A stretch of 64,000 nt of DNA from Sipunculus nudus (lineage: Eukaryota > Annelida > Sipuncula > Golfingiida > Sipunculidae): the NCBI GenBank assembly GCA_026874595.1, contig CM049306.1, positions 14,469,019-14,533,018 on the forward strand, in the 5' to 3' direction. The first letter of the stretch is position 1. Every line of letters starts with the position of its first letter. Made by a program: the position numbers and the translations under genes. Below the pieces are notes generated by a model, which was not told the origin of the DNA, did not search any database, and was given only the letters and a program-made list of their open reading frames with translations. Of the stretch, positions 50,301-62,782 are shown in pieces.

Positions 50301-52399
50301 TATATAAAATTTTAATATATGGAAAAGAGGTTACTTTGATATGTTTGCATATTACTATTCAGTTGATCCTCACAGTGTTCATTAACATATTTAAATGAGC
50401 TTTGGTGTTTGAATAACAGGCATGTCATCTACCGCTATAGTGCTTTCATGCAACCATTAATAATTTTTTTTACAAGCGTTATCCTGTCAAAATAAAGCAG
50501 CTTATATGCCCTTCCTTATGTCTCACATTTTACACAGATTTGGCAAATTTAATTAATTTCTTTTGAAAAGTGAGATGAACAAAGATAACTGAAGAATTCA
50601 TGGATGTCCCAATTCAGATGTGACAGAAAAGTTTGCCGTGACAAATTTCTTGATATTCTTGTAAAGCGAATAAGGAAGCTTTCAAAATACTGTCAAATTC
50701 AAAATGAAAATTCCTATTTTTCTAGTGCTATTTCTGTGTCAAGCAGGCCCAATCCGCCGCATCAGCAGCTGCGCTGTCTGGGTACACTTGCACTTGTGCG
50801 TCACTTGAGAGTTTCTGAGCGCAGCAAAAACACACCTCATGAGCCACTGAAGTGAGGTCTTTGGTACCTTGCTTACAAAAATGTGACAGAAAATGTTGCC
50901 AGATGACCAAAATATCTGAAATTCTCAACTTCAGAGTACTTTTGTGTGCCTCATCATTTTGTAATGGTCCCATCTGTGTCAAAAGCCAATTCGACAAGCA
51001 TATCATGTTTGAACACGTGCAAAATGCATCTCTTCTCGGCAAACTGATGCGGTCCTGTGGCGTTTTTTTTTCTAAAAGTCACATAACCAGTTACGTGATT
51101 TGTGGTATAAGTCATTGCCTACAGATGATAGGGCTTTTTTTTCAAAGGTCATTCAGCAAATAGATACCACTGTGTACACAGGAATGGGCTTTAAACTAGG
51201 AGTTGCTTGATATTTACAGATAAACAATAGGTCATGACTATTTCAAGTTTAAACAGCAGGTGGCGCATCGAAGCACAGGCAATGTAAACAAAGCACACAT
51301 GGAGTTCATGATGCAGATCGACTGTATTTAAAAATTAAAGGAGTATAATGAAGTATATGATTGTTCAGCTAAATATGTGACATAACTGCTATTCATCAGT
51401 CTCAAAATAACCATTTAATTTTTACTAAAATTGACATAACTAATCTAAACAACAGAAAAGTTGTAAAACATTTAACTGTATAGAAAATTTCAGGGCAATC
51501 TGTGTACTACTTGCTGAGAAACAGATTTTTTTTGTAAGATGTAAGAGAAATTTCAGAAATTTTCTCTATATCTAAAGAACTTGTTTACCTAATTTTGTTC
51601 CATCTATGCATGTTGGCTGGAATATAGGTCCGACAGAAGTTTATTAAATCAATTTAATCATCAAACTTCAATATCAAGAGCAAAGCTAAGACTGGCACAT
51701 AACATGTTTTGTCAGTAACCACACTGCCATTCAACTTGCACAAATATGATATATACATAAAAGGAAATTGTCATTATTTAAGTATAATCATCTAATAACT
51801 AATCATCAACAAAAAAGATTATTCAGACAAACAAATTAGTACAAAGAGTAATAATAAATTTAAATTAAACTAGAAAATTTTGGCATCTCTGACATCAAAG
51901 TATCTTAAGTATTCTGCAGTATCTTATCTCTCTCCTGTGACTAATATCTGGCGGTGATGCCTGTGGGACCAGCAGGTTTCAGCGGATACAATAATTAGAG
52001 TGATACATGTATGTTACAAAAATATTAATAATCTTCCTAATGTTCTTTGAAGCGTATTTTATTCAAATACAAATCATTAGTAGAATACGTTAGGTAGAAT
52101 CAAACCCATACATAACTGTTATCTTTTTAAAGTCTAACAAATTTTAACAAAAACCTGCAGGAGGAATTCAGGTGGCATAACATCTGAAAATCATCAAGGG
52201 ATATATGGTCATGCTTAAATATTATATTCAATGTTAAATAACTGAAGTCTACACATGCCAGGTTGTCAGATTTGCCACTGTGACAAAAACAGCCCTGAAG
52301 AGTTGATGGACCAATTGTTTTCTATTTCTTAAACAAGGCCTACATGCCTAATGCAAACCAGTGCAATGGTTTATATACCAGGTATAATGTTGAAATGCT

Positions 52400-54250
52400 G
52401 GGCCATTACTTTTCAAGTAGGCCTACATGTCTTGTATACAACGAAGGTATCAGAGATGTATGCATATGCCGAATTTCAGGCTGAAATCCCCTCCTGAGAA
52501 ATAAGCAGTGACATATACTGTGCAAAAATTGTTGTAGGTGGCGCCACCAGTCTTGTATACACAAAGCTTTACGATATGTATAAATTTGCCCAATTTCAGG
52601 TTGATATATCAAATTCCTCTGGAGAAATAAGCAGGCACATACACTGTGCGAAAGTCACTGTAGGTAGTGAAACCTGTCTTGTGAACAAGAAAGCCATCAA
52701 AGACACACAGACAAGTCAAAATATCTGGCCAATATATCAAACTTCTGGATTTGGGCTGACCAGGCTTAGGTTAGAAAGGCAGATGCCCTGAGTGAACTGT
52801 GACAAATTGCTGGCTCAAGCTACTGCACTGAGTGAACTCTTGACCTGCACCTGGCTAGACTGAGTGAACTTTTGACCTGTACCTGGCTGCACCGAGCGAA
52901 CTCTTGACCTGTTGCATGATCTGACACAGTTGGCAGGTGCCAAATCTGATGCAGTGGGCAGTCTGCCAGAGCTATAAATAGAATCCAGCTACTGCACTGA
53001 GTGAACTCTTGACCTGCTGCCTAATCTGATACAGTTGCCAATTTGCGAAAGCTCTAAATAGATCCAGGCTGACCTTTGGCCTGTTGCAAAATCTGAAATA
53101 GTTAGCAGTCTGCCAAGCTGTTTAACCTGAAATCTAGTGGCATGATGTTATAGATGCTGATAAACTGGTGCCTGGCTAGATGTAACTGCTGCACACAGCT
53201 TACATATATGGTTAAATGACTCAATTCAATCTCCATAATTCAGCCAAAAATCATTCATGAGGAACCATTAGAGACAATTATTATAATAATTATTGTGGAG
53301 ATTATTCTTTTAAATTATTAAACAAATAGGCCTCACTGGCGTCAGTCAAAAAACGTTTTGCAGGTTTATCACTCATATACGAAAATACAGCAAACTGGCT
53401 AAGTTCAGCTTCCCGTAACTTAGCCAAAAAGCACTGAACCAAAACCATTTGAACAAACTTGAATTATCAACATCTGAGGATAATTAATGTGTGAGATTTA
53501 AGAATTTGGCCCAGTGGTTTTTGAGAAGAAGATCTTTGTAGCCACTGAGCTAAAATTGGCTGTTATGGCATATGACTAATTTCATCTTCCCATAACTCAG
53601 CCAAAAGTCACTAAACAGAGACCATTTGAACAAACTTCAGAAAGCACTACCCTAGGATCATTTCTGTGCGTCTTAAACAATTTGGCCATATGGTTTCAGA
53701 GAAGTTCTTTGAAGCCCTAAGTATGATTCAGGCACTGATTACCCCTGTACCCAAAAGGCCAATGCAGGTGGCACCACCAAAAGCTCAATTTCAGACATGA
53801 CTCATGTGACCAACATTGGCATAAAATTTGGTGATGATAGCTCCTGCTGTTTCTGAGACTGAAATTTTAGTATGCTTTTTTGGACAGATGACTAAGTTCA
53901 ACTTCCTGTAACTTTGCCAAAAATCACCAAACTGGAACCATACATTATGAGAGATGGTATAAGAGATTATTTCTGAGAAATATTGAACAATTTGGCTGAC
54001 CATTTCATTGGAGAAGATTTTTAAGCTTTTTCTCCATTAAATCTCCAAGAAAATGCAGTTAGCCAAAAAATAAGCAAAATCCAATAGAGTTTTTCAAATG
54101 GCTAATTTTTTGCATTAAATTTTTTTATGCTAGTGCCTGTCTTTTTCAAGATAGTATGGGTTAATGTACAGACAACGGATGCCAGAGGACCGGCGATGGA
54201 AGCCGGACAACGCCACACCATCGCATTAGCTCACAGGTTCGCTTAAAAAA
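52400..54250 (+). mobile_element. Repeat family F4: composite tandem element
   Basis: It comprises: two or three F6-like units with GGTGGCGCCACCAGTCTTG (perfect 12-bp palindrome at 52537-52548) and a variant near 52661; a CACTGAGTGAACTCTTGACC array (52770-53010); three to four units with AACTCAGCCAAAA.TCACT, ACCATTTGAACAAACTT and AATTTGGCC..TGGTTT (53220-54010); and a GGACCGGCGATGGAAGCCGG tract. It ends in TTAGCTCACAGGTTCGCTTAAAAAA, a decayed counterpart of the other hairpin ends. The left boundary is uncertain. Confidence 0.55.
52770..53010 (+). repeat. Short tandem array of CACTGAGTGAACTCTTGACC
   Basis: Variants of (C)TG(C)ACTGAGTGAACTCTTGACCTG occur near 52788, 52828, 52858, 52890 and 52993. 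They are separated by CTGGCT or by TGATCTGA.ACAGTTGGCA spacers. Confidence 0.75.
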
Positions 54251-54254
54251 CTAG

Positions 54255-54440
54255 ATCACCGCAAATGGTGCATAATTCACCCTTTGATTATCTTGTGACC
54301 TCTGACCTCATTAAATATGCATGCATATTGCTCAGAATGTAAATCAGGTGAAAAACTATTGGGTAATTTTTATAGTTTCATGAAAATCTATCAGACATTT
54401 GGCAAGTCATCTGACTTCTTTAATTATGCATGGATTTAGC
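54255..54440 (+). repeat. Family F5 unit
   Basis: TTGTGACCTCTGACCTCATTA, then AATATGCATGCAT, GGTGAAAAACTATTGGG and TTTCATGAAAATCTATCAGAC match the 45.5-45.9 kb units. Confidence 0.6.
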
Positions 54441-55517
54441 CAGAAATCAATCTGAGGCAAAATATTATACTGCTAAATATTTCTAATCAATATATATTTT
54501 AAATCAAATTAAGGGTAATTGTTATAAAGTAATTAAAACAAATTTGCACTGGTATGATATGAAGGTTGGAAGACCTGTCTTGCATTCCTGATTCATATTC
54601 ACAACTAATAATTTACTGTTAATTGTGGGAAATCATTAAAAGCAATGAATAGCTGTTAACAATCTAACATCAGACAAATCATGCAATAGCTCATGGATGA
54701 AGAAAAAAACTTGTGAAAAGCAAAACATGCTTTCACCTTTATGACTGAAACAAAAACATTAATGGTCAAAACCTGATATTTATTCATCGAGGACTGTTCC
54801 CAAATGCCATTGGAAAGTGACATAATATTGTGATCAACGCTTGGTGCCTAAAAAGAGCAAACTTTTATATCCTATATAGCACACTTTTATTTTCTCACTG
54901 ATGCGATATGTAAAAACTCGGGATGTGGAAGTAGAACCATCAAATTTATAATGGTGTTCTGATTGCGTGGGTTGAGGTCATACTTCACACTAATGTGAAA
55001 GTCCATTTACCAAAAACATGCAAAACTGTGATCACGCCTTAAAGCCTATCATGTATTCTTTCTCTGTCTTCACTTTGGTAATGCTATAAATTCCACTACC
55101 AGCACAAAGTAAAGCAAGAGTGTCTTTAAAACATAAAATGAATAGTAAAACTAGTGTTGTAAAGAACAATGTAAACTATACTAGTGTGATTTAATGCACA
55201 ATCCATTAAGAAATTTGTGACAGTGATTTGCAGGGACACCTACTTCTTTATATTAGAGATAAATAACAAGCTCTGTTAATGTAGCCTTGTAAGAAGACAA
55301 AATAATTAGATGAAGGACAGTGCAGAATCAGAAGAGATGCTGTTGTTGATCAGTAAATGTCAATCATTTTTCTTTAAGAGAAAGATGTGTGAATAATTTT
55401 TAGTCATTAGTACTTAAAGCAAATCTGGAATTTTTTAAAAACTTGTATTTAACAAGCATTTAATTTTTTTACATGCAATATCAGTTGCTTTATCAAGATT
55501 GAGCACTGGAGAGAAAA

Positions 55518-58099
55518 AACAAGGGACCTATGGGTCACGACGCTCAGCTGTTATATATGATAAAAAAATATTATTTAGAAATAAGGCACATGCTGGTTTT
55601 GTGTGGTAATAAATATAAGCTGTATTATGAGTTGTTGTTGTTTAGCTTATGTATGATTTTGATAGTACCTTTGGAGACAGGGAAGAGGATTGATTTCATT
55701 TATTTTATTAACAATTGGAGTACTATTGGCACACAGATTTTGACTTGGCCATATAATTTATAAGCAGAACATATAATATAAGAGTTTAACTATTTATTAA
55801 AAAAAATTACAAATATTGTCCCAAATATAATTTTTATTAAAAATAATAAGAGAATCATATGATTGTTTAAAATGAAATATAACTGATATGATTATTAAAA
55901 TAATATTAAAGAATATATTCATGAATGCATTCATGAATACATTTTGAAAGTATTTGCACGAGTATTCATATACTTTCATTTTTACCTGAATTCCGATTCT
56001 TTATGCAAGAAATTTTATAATGGAGTACATAATCATATTTGTATTTAAATACAATTACAAAGTATTCGCACCATGTCTGGTATTTATTCAATTTTCACCA
56101 AACAATGATGTTGAGAATCCAGAATATACAAAATTCACACATTTAAATAATGGTTATAAGTACCTGGTTTTATGGCTTTTATTTATATTAAAAAATAACT
56201 GTAAAAAATTCATTTTGGACTAATTTCACATCAATGTACACACTAGACACAGTAGGAATCTAGATTAATATTATCAACGGCATCTTTGTCTATCATTAAT
56301 TTCCTTCATATGATCCCTGATGATTAGTAATGAATAATATGATTTACTTCTTTATCATTAAAATTGAACTGAAAAATGCCATAGGTGACTGCATGGTGTT
56401 ATTTGGAATATGTGACATTCTACCCATCGATACAAGATTCTTATATCATCAGTAACTGCAAGTTAATTTCCTGTTATTATAAACTAACAAATTCCTTTTT
56501 CTATTTTTCTTTAATTTGTTATTAAAAACCAATAAAAATTTATTAATTTGTTGTTTATTGTTATGTTGTTGGTTAAAACTACTAGATGAGTTGGGTTGGA
56601 CACCTGGATCAACTGTGGCTGGCCATAAGCTGCCTGGATTCCTGTATGCCTCGCCTCAAGCGTGCATAATTTGATGAAAGGTCAACAAGGTCAACATACA
56701 GGTGACTCAAGAGGGGCTGGAGAGAGCCAAAGTCTGACAGGGTCTCATAAAAAACATTAATAAAAGCTACAACTTTTGGCCAATTTCTTTCAGCTTTCTA
56801 AACTAAAAAGCTGAAATCCTTATGTGTGCATGATATGAAAATTATATCAACAGTGCTCACTGGAAACAAACATGCCATGGTCACAGTTGGGCAAAATTTA
56901 AGGTACTAATTTTATATTTATACTAATAACTTTAAAATTTGAAAAATTCAGAACTAATTTTGGGTATTCAATTGAATCTTGATTAAATAATGTTACATCC
57001 CTGACAAAAAAAATCTCTAGCAATACCCTTGTTAAGGGAGTAAATATATTTCTTGATTTTTTACAAAGTGCATTATGTTTGGGCCCATAACTTAAAACAA
57101 TTACGCAATACTGACATCATTCTGGGATGTGCATAGAGAATGAAAAATATGTATATTGTTTATGATTAAAGTCAGATCAGTGGTTTTGATATTAGGCAGT
57201 CTTGAAGTGTAACAATGGGTTTTTAATGGAAAAATGAAGTTTTTCATTAATATCTCGAAGGTATTCAGTCCTAGTGACCAAATTCTTGGCATGGTAGGGG
57301 ATTTTGGAGACATCTAACTGTATGCTGAATTTAAGGAACTTAGAGCTGAAGCTGGGGAGCTGAGCTTTTGCAAACTGCATAACACTAGCTTGATGTAAAC
57401 AATATGTTACAAGGTGCTTGAAAACTTGATTAAAATCTACAGTTTTTGATCAACTGGTTTCAAATTTTTGGTGTTAACAGTTGAAATGCTGACAAAAACA
57501 TGCTGTGAAAATTAAATCCACAGTACTTACAGGAAAAAAACGTGCCATGGTCAAAGTTGGGCAAAATTTAAGGTACCAATTTTTTATTTTTATTAATATT
57601 TTAAAAAATTTAAAAGATTTTCATCTAATTTTGGGTATACAATTTAATTTTGATTAATTGAAGTTATATTACTGGAAAAAAGGTCCACAGCTTTAACATT
57701 TTTTGTGTTAAGTGATCAAATATCTTTCCTTATTTTTTTCAAAATGCATTATGTTTGGGCCCAGAACTTTTTTAAATTAAATAATACAGACATAATTTCT
57801 GGCATGTACATAGGAACTATATAGAGGAAAATTTATGGTAAATATGAGGAAAAACAGATGAGTGGTTTTGATATTAGGCAGTCCTAAAGTGTGAAGTTGC
57901 AAAGACCCAGTTTTCAGCTTGGTAGGAGATCTTGGGGACATCTAACATTATGCCGAATTTTGGATTCCTAGGTGTTACGGTTTCAAAACGTGCCACATCT
58001 ACGGACGGACGGACGGACGGACGGACAGACAGACGGACGGACGACGGACAATGGACCACGACTATAGCTCAGATGACTTATAGTCAGCTGAGCTAAAAA
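55518..58099 (+). mobile_element. Repeat family F1, full-length copy 2, intronic
   Basis: It is collinear with copy 1 (3062-5682) from AACAAGGGACC to the hairpin and AAAAA, with only scattered substitutions over the 5' kilobase and more in the 3' units. Relative to copy 1 it lacks ~55 bp (the AATAGGTTTTTAATAAAAAA-bearing part before the microsatellite) and has a shorter (CGGA)n. It lies in the 8.2-kb phosphatase intron in antisense orientation, its A-tail end 73 bp from the exon 2 donor. Confidence 0.8.
58066..58099 (+). repeat. Terminal hairpin and A tail of F1 copy 2
   Basis: It is identical to the hairpin at 5649-5682: 12 of 13 pairs and a TAT loop, then AAAAA. Confidence 0.85.
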
Positions 58100-58172
58100 C
58101 TGACTAGGCAGTGCTGCCATCTGGCAAGCAACCTGACAATCATTTCACATGTGGACATGTTGCATATAATAC

Positions 58173-58335
58173 CTGCTTTGTGTCTACTCCTGCGAGAAAT
58201 GACCCAGATCTTGTATTCCAGATCCCCTGACTGTGGATCAGACATTGTTCCTAAACCATCCCAAAGTAGACTGCATCTCTCCATCTGAATAAATCCTTGC
58301 ACCACAGGAATAATCCATGGAGAGCACAGGTCATC
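58173..58335 (-). CDS. INPP5F: SAC-domain phosphoinositide phosphatase, internal exon 2 of those seen
   Basis: A 163-nt exon, 54 codons plus one base. It starts DDLCSPWIIPVVQGFIQME and ends ISRRSRHKA, with a split Gly. WIIPxxQGFxQ and SRRSRxRAG are conserved SAC-family blocks. The stretch between them is shorter than in human INPP5F, which as I recall has an acidic, serine-rich insert there. The acceptor is GTCTTTCAG|GAT and the donor GCAG|GTATTA. Entry is phase 0 from the 61278-61099 exon and exit is phase 1 into 49982. Confidence 0.92.
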
Positions 58336-61098
58336 CTGAAAGACACCAAAAACCAAAACATTTCTACTGCTTTCTGAACTTAACTTCAATGCATCATTTC
58401 CATTAACTTTCTAGAACTTCAAGGAACTGTAAAAAATAAATAAAGAAAGTTAATACTTTATACATGGTTTTTAGAACACAAGACATAAAGAAACAATTTT
58501 TACAACAAGCCCAACTTGGGCAAATCTTAAAAATGCTGCATATATACAGAATGGAATATATAAAAATCCAAAATTGGCTTACAGTAAAAGTCACAGAGGG
58601 GTTTATAGTCTGATATCAGTGACACCTCCAGTCTCATTTGAATGACAATTTGCCTTTTATGGCTTTCTAGCCAGTTTATTCTTGTAGCCAATCTCAGCTC
58701 CATAGGGAGTACACAACCTGGGCAGCCACAGTTGGTGCAACGTTATTGGTTGTACATTTACCTACTGTCCATGACCAGTACCCACTCACTCCTGGGTGAA
58801 GAAGGCTAACTTTGGCCAGAAAAATTAACATGGAATGCGGGCAGATCAGGGTGCACACCTACAACCTTGCAATCATGATGCAAGTGCACTAACAATTACA
58901 CCATCATGCTAAGTGAAATTGTGACAGAGTTATTGTTTCCAATGCTGATTAGAATATAGAATGTGATAAACCAAATGTATGCACTGGCCTCTGTATTCAC
59001 CAGTCACATTTCAGTAATTCTGTAATTATCATCTGGGACCTGTAAACTTGAACCAAAAATTTCTTGGATAATAAATATCTTGATATGCATTAAACATTTA
59101 AAATGGAGCTAAATATGGTGAAAATTACTTTTAGACAAAAAAATTCAGTGTCTTAAGAAATTTATCAATACTGTCAAGAATATGGAGGGGGAAAATCTCA
59201 CATTTCACCATATCTGATATATGTCTGCAACATTTGCCCAGGCATAAGTAAAAACTCCCTGATTAACAATTAATTGCATTATTTTCAACAACAAGACACA
59301 AAACTAAACATTAGCTACTAATAATAACTGACAAGTCTTGTATTATTCTGGTACACAAAACATCCACCAGATGTCTCTTGATGTATTGCTTCTCTCAAGA
59401 ATTCTGATGAAATGCTATTGTAAAGGTATGTTAATAAATATTACTTACTCTTTTAAGGTATCTGTATATTAACATAAATATTTATGTTCATTCAATGAGC
59501 ATATCAACACACTGGTAGGTATACTTTTAGGCAAATGTATTTGAAAGTTACAGAGTAATTACTGCAATGCTTGGAAAGTCACCATACAAAACTTCAGATA
59601 GGCAGACCTAATACATGCATTGATGTAAAAACCCCAATTTACACAACACATTAATCCAGGAATGAATGGAAGGCAATGGACAGACAATCAGGTACATAAT
59701 TTTAACTTTAGAAACCCTGAAATAAAGGCATAGTATTGCTATTTATGGAGAAAGCAAAAATCCATCCGTAATATAAAGATATTTTCCATGAATTTGGAAC
59801 AGCTATGGGACATGTGAGTTTACTTTTGTAGAAATCCAAAATAATTATTTGTTAGAATGTTGGATGTTGGAATCTGAACCAAAATGACTCTTAAATAAAT
59901 ATTAAATATCCAAGGTCTTATTTACTGTGGGTGTTTAATGTGATAGTGTCTAGCACTGCTAAACATCAACATATTATCTGAGACAACACTTTAGTTATGG
60001 TGCTGACATCATGGTATAATCTAGAGCCTTGGGGCATTGTAAATTAATGTCTTTCTATATGATAAAGAACAATTCTTAAAATAATTATAGACTTGAAAGC
60101 AAACTTTTAATGGGCTTTTAAATCTTCCATGATATTATATTTCCTGTTTTTCCACACAAGAAGATGGCTACTGAATAATCTGTCTGGTAATTATAACTTT
60201 TGGACCTTCCAGAGTTTTAACACCTGCTGCTTGAATTAGAATGTTATGTTCAGAGGTTCGATGAAGATATCATTAAATTTTGCCTTGAGGGAATTGCCAG
60301 GATTCAAGTCTGGGAACTTGAGCTCTAAAGTTAAACCATATTAACCACTACCCTAACTTCTACCCTTTGATATTCACCTTGCCTTTTTATATTTACAACA
60401 TTATAATAGTGGCTTAATCCAAAGCATAACTGGCCAGAGATGATCATATATATGACTGACTGATCCATTAACAAGGGCCTAAAGGCACAAATAGTCCCCT
60501 TCAAGTGTTTAATTGGGAAAGTGTAGCATCAGTGATGGCCAAATATCCCAAAACCTTGGTAGGAACCCCTTTTATAGTGAAATAAAAGCAAAATGCACAC
60601 TGGATTTAAAATTAAGTTGATGATTATTTTTGTTTTAGTTATTTAGATGACTCTGTTTCTAACTGGAAAGGCTGAGGGGGGGGGGGGGGGTATGTAAATT
60701 AAAAAGATTTGCACAAGTGATCATAGGATCAGATCTCACATTGACTCAAATATTGTACATGAGATTGGGTAAGTTTTAATAAAAAATAAGTGGCCCTCAT
60801 GGCTGTGATCAAGAAATATGCATGTAACATTTTATCCTAAGAGCTCCTGTTGTTACTGGAATATTTGGAACTAGATTTTATATTAAAAACACAAACATCT
60901 CAAATAGTAAAATTTTGTGATTGGTAACATTTATATTAGTGTGAAGGAGCCATTTTGAAGATAAACTAATCATCGGTCATTTTTATTTTTCAATCATCAA
61001 TTATGATTTTAAAACTAATTCCTACCACCAATTTTTACTAACTCCACGTTCTTACATTTTGCTTGTCTTATTCAACATCAGAAACAGTTTATACTTAC
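58336..61098 (-). other. Intron between phosphatase exons 1 and 2 (2763 bp)
   Basis: It is bounded on the minus strand by GGA|GTAAGT and TTTCAG|. It contains a minus-strand tRNA-derived SINE (58640-58909) and an 18-base-class G run near 60677-60690. The rest is unassigned. Confidence 0.8.
58640..58909 (-). mobile_element. tRNA-derived SINE
   Basis: Read on the minus strand from 58909, it starts GCATGATGGTGTAATTGTTA, where TGGTGTAATTG fits a Pol III box A. GGTTGTAGGTG about 45 bases later fits a degenerate box B. Downstream, CACCCAGGAGTGAGTGGGTA, then CTGGTCATGG, resembles the conserved central domains of metazoan SINEs; this is from memory and the exact domain name is not claimed. The 3' limit is approximate. 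Confidence 0.55.
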
Positions 61099-61278
61099 TC
61101 CACTGTCTATGAGATCATGTAGCATGTACTTGTTCCAGAAGAACCTTTCATCAGCCTGCTGCCATATTGCTGCCTTCCCGTTCTCTGGTTGTTCATGTTG
61201 TCTTTGAACTGTGTTTGTGAGATCTCCGTTTGGTGAATAATAAAATGCTGTGGCTTCATTGAACAGCTGATAGAGCTC
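61099..61278 (-). CDS. INPP5F: SAC-domain phosphoinositide phosphatase, internal exon 1 of those seen
   Basis: A 180-nt exon, exactly 60 codons, phase 0 at both ends. It reads ELYQLFNEATAFYYSPNGDL, then TNTVQRQ..., and later ADERFFWNKYMLHDLIDSG. FYYSxxxDLTNxVQRQ and DxRFFWNKYM are the classical SAC-domain blocks found upstream of WIIPxxQGF. The acceptor is CTCACAACAG|GAG and the donor GGA|GTAAGT. The N-terminal exons must lie above this; nothing between 61279 and 64000 looks like them. Confidence 0.93.
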
Positions 61279-61710
61279 CTGTTGTGAGAAAGAATATTAC
61301 ATTGTCATGAATAAAAGTCAATACATCTGATATAAAATCATTCTAATAATTTAAAAACAAGATGGTGAAAAATCCTTTATCAAATAACAATATAAGTCCA
61401 TTCTATATTTTACAAAACTTATTAAGCATATCAAACCATTAAAGTGTTAATGAATATAGCAATTTTTATACCGGTAATAACAACTGAAATGCACACAAGT
61501 TAATGTCCAGCTGCAATTCACTGATCATTACATGTCCCTTGTGAGAAAAAAGGGATCTATGGGTCAAATTTTTGGAAAATTAAGCAAATGCAAAATATAC
61601 TTATTTTTAATATTTATATTACAATTAGTATTTGAAAAGCTAAAAGGAAATGGCTCTGCTAACTGGTGATAATCACATATTAAATATATATTTGTTGAAC
61701 AATTACTGTA
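61279..61710. other. Intronic stretch upstream of exon 1 with an F1-like scrap
   Basis: AAAAAGGGATCTATGGGTCA at about 61546-61566 resembles the F1 opening. GAAAAGCTAAAAGGAAATGG near 61635 resembles text at about 20100 (GAAAAGCTAAGAGGAAAGGG). Otherwise it is AT-rich and unassigned. Confidence 0.4.
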
Positions 61711-62780
61711 CACTGTGCACCATTTATCCAAAAAAATTATCCGAAATAAAACTTGAAAACCGAAATTTTTACCATTTATCTGATTTTTTAAATCAAACAT
61801 GGGGTATCTGAAATAATATTTATTTTGACAGAAGCATAGATTGTCGCATGTGTATTCACTCCCAGTCCCAACTAATAATTGAATGCATCACTGGTTGCAG
61901 AGCATCAAGTGTGACAACACATAATCAGCCAGGTTGTACACACCCACATAACCTTTCACTTATTTGAGCAGTTGTAGTTGTGAAAACGACCACCGACCAG
62001 GTCCCCTAATAAACCGTTTGTCCTGCCTTGTTGACTTGTTCACATATGAGAGCGGCCATGAGAGCGAGAAGTTTTGTGCTGGTAATGTAGGGCTCTAATA
62101 CACTCGAACTTGTTCTCATCTGAGCAGTTTAACATTGCAAGTGATTTAAGCCATATCCTGATCAACAAGTTCATTCACAATTTAGCAAATCTTGACCAGG
62201 ACAACGAAGATCACAGTGCTCTAGCTGCATGTCGGATAGATTTGGGGTCTTGCAAGCGCAAGCACCATGTTCTGTCACTTAAAGACAAGCTCTGCATTTT
62301 GGAGAAGCTTGACAGAGTCATCAAGGATGCTGGCCACTGGCCAGAGAGTTTAGTTTTTGAAGATCAGCTATATGTGACAAAAAGTACAGTCGTCAGAAGC
62401 TATGGGACTTCAAGGGCCAGATGCAGGACACGCAGGTTTCCAAGAGACGAAAGAAGATGTGCACAGCGTCTGACATTAAGTCAGTTTAACTGTCCCCACA
62501 TACAGGGCAGCACCAGAGCGGTTAAACTGTCACGGCGGATTTCTTCACATTCAGCAAGAGATTAACTGGCACATGTACTTATACTATTCTGTAATTGTTC
62601 CTTTTTAATAAATCTGAGAGCTAACCTAAGTCCCTGACACAGTGCCACTATTTATGGTAGTAATACTGGGCTGTTGACATCAATGCTACAATGTAATTTT
62701 ACACGACTGTTCATCCGAATGTTCGTTTAACTGAACAAAAACTTTGTCTCCTGAGTTGTTCTGATGAATGGTGCTCCACT
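61711..62780 (+). mobile_element. Degenerate Tigger/jerky-like (pogo-Tc1) DNA transposon relic
   Basis: The left end CACTGTGCACCATTTATCC and the right end (read inward) AGTGGAGCACCATTCATCA share GCACCATTyATC. Further TTATCCGAA-type and TTCATCCGAA text lies inside both ends. Both ends are flanked by TA (61709-61710 and 62781-62782), the target of this superfamily. The interior has a CENP-B-type DNA-binding remnant and no catalytic domain. Total length ~1.07 kb. Confidence 0.6.
62110..62565 (+). pseudogene. CENP-B N-terminal/Psq-type DNA-binding remnant of a Tigger/jerky transposase
   Basis: The 151-codon frame contains KRKHHVLSLKDKLCILEKLD at residues ~49-68, followed ~22 residues later by TKSTVVRSYG. 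KRKxxxLSLxxKLxILExLDxG...GKSTVxD is the signature of the CENP-B N-terminal helix-turn-helix domain of Tigger, pogo and jerky-like transposases. The text between and after is scrambled (the helix before GKST and the KKxxxKI that should follow are missing), and the DDE catalytic domain is absent. The start at 62110 is arbitrary. Broken remnant rather than a host gene, though co-opted CENP-B-like proteins exist. Confidence 0.65.
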
Positions 62781-62782
62781 TA

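Larger units (their letters stand above)
49983..58172 (-). other. Intron between phosphatase exons 2 and 3 (8190 bp)
   Basis: It is bounded on the minus strand by GCAG|GTATTA and TTGTAG|. Repeats make up much of it: an F1 5' scrap at 50246, the 52.4-54.25 kb F4 region, F5 at 54.3 kb and F1 copy 2 at 55518-58099, which ends 73 bp from the exon. 50600-51170 is less AT-rich and open on both strands without recognisable protein motifs. 51171-52399 and 54441-55517 are unassigned. Confidence 0.8.

Noticed and set aside
50604-51163. GC-richer region open in plus (83 and 103 codons) and minus (104 codons) frames
   Set aside because: No recognisable domain, no consistent splice pair, and it lies within an intron of the phosphatase gene. 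Possibly an old transposon relic, but I cannot support a family.
55530-57313. Multiple short ORFs identical to ones at 3.1-4.8 kb, suggesting a duplicated gene
   Set aside because: They are shared only because both lie inside F1 copies. Starts and ends are not conserved in copy 3, and no protein features are present.
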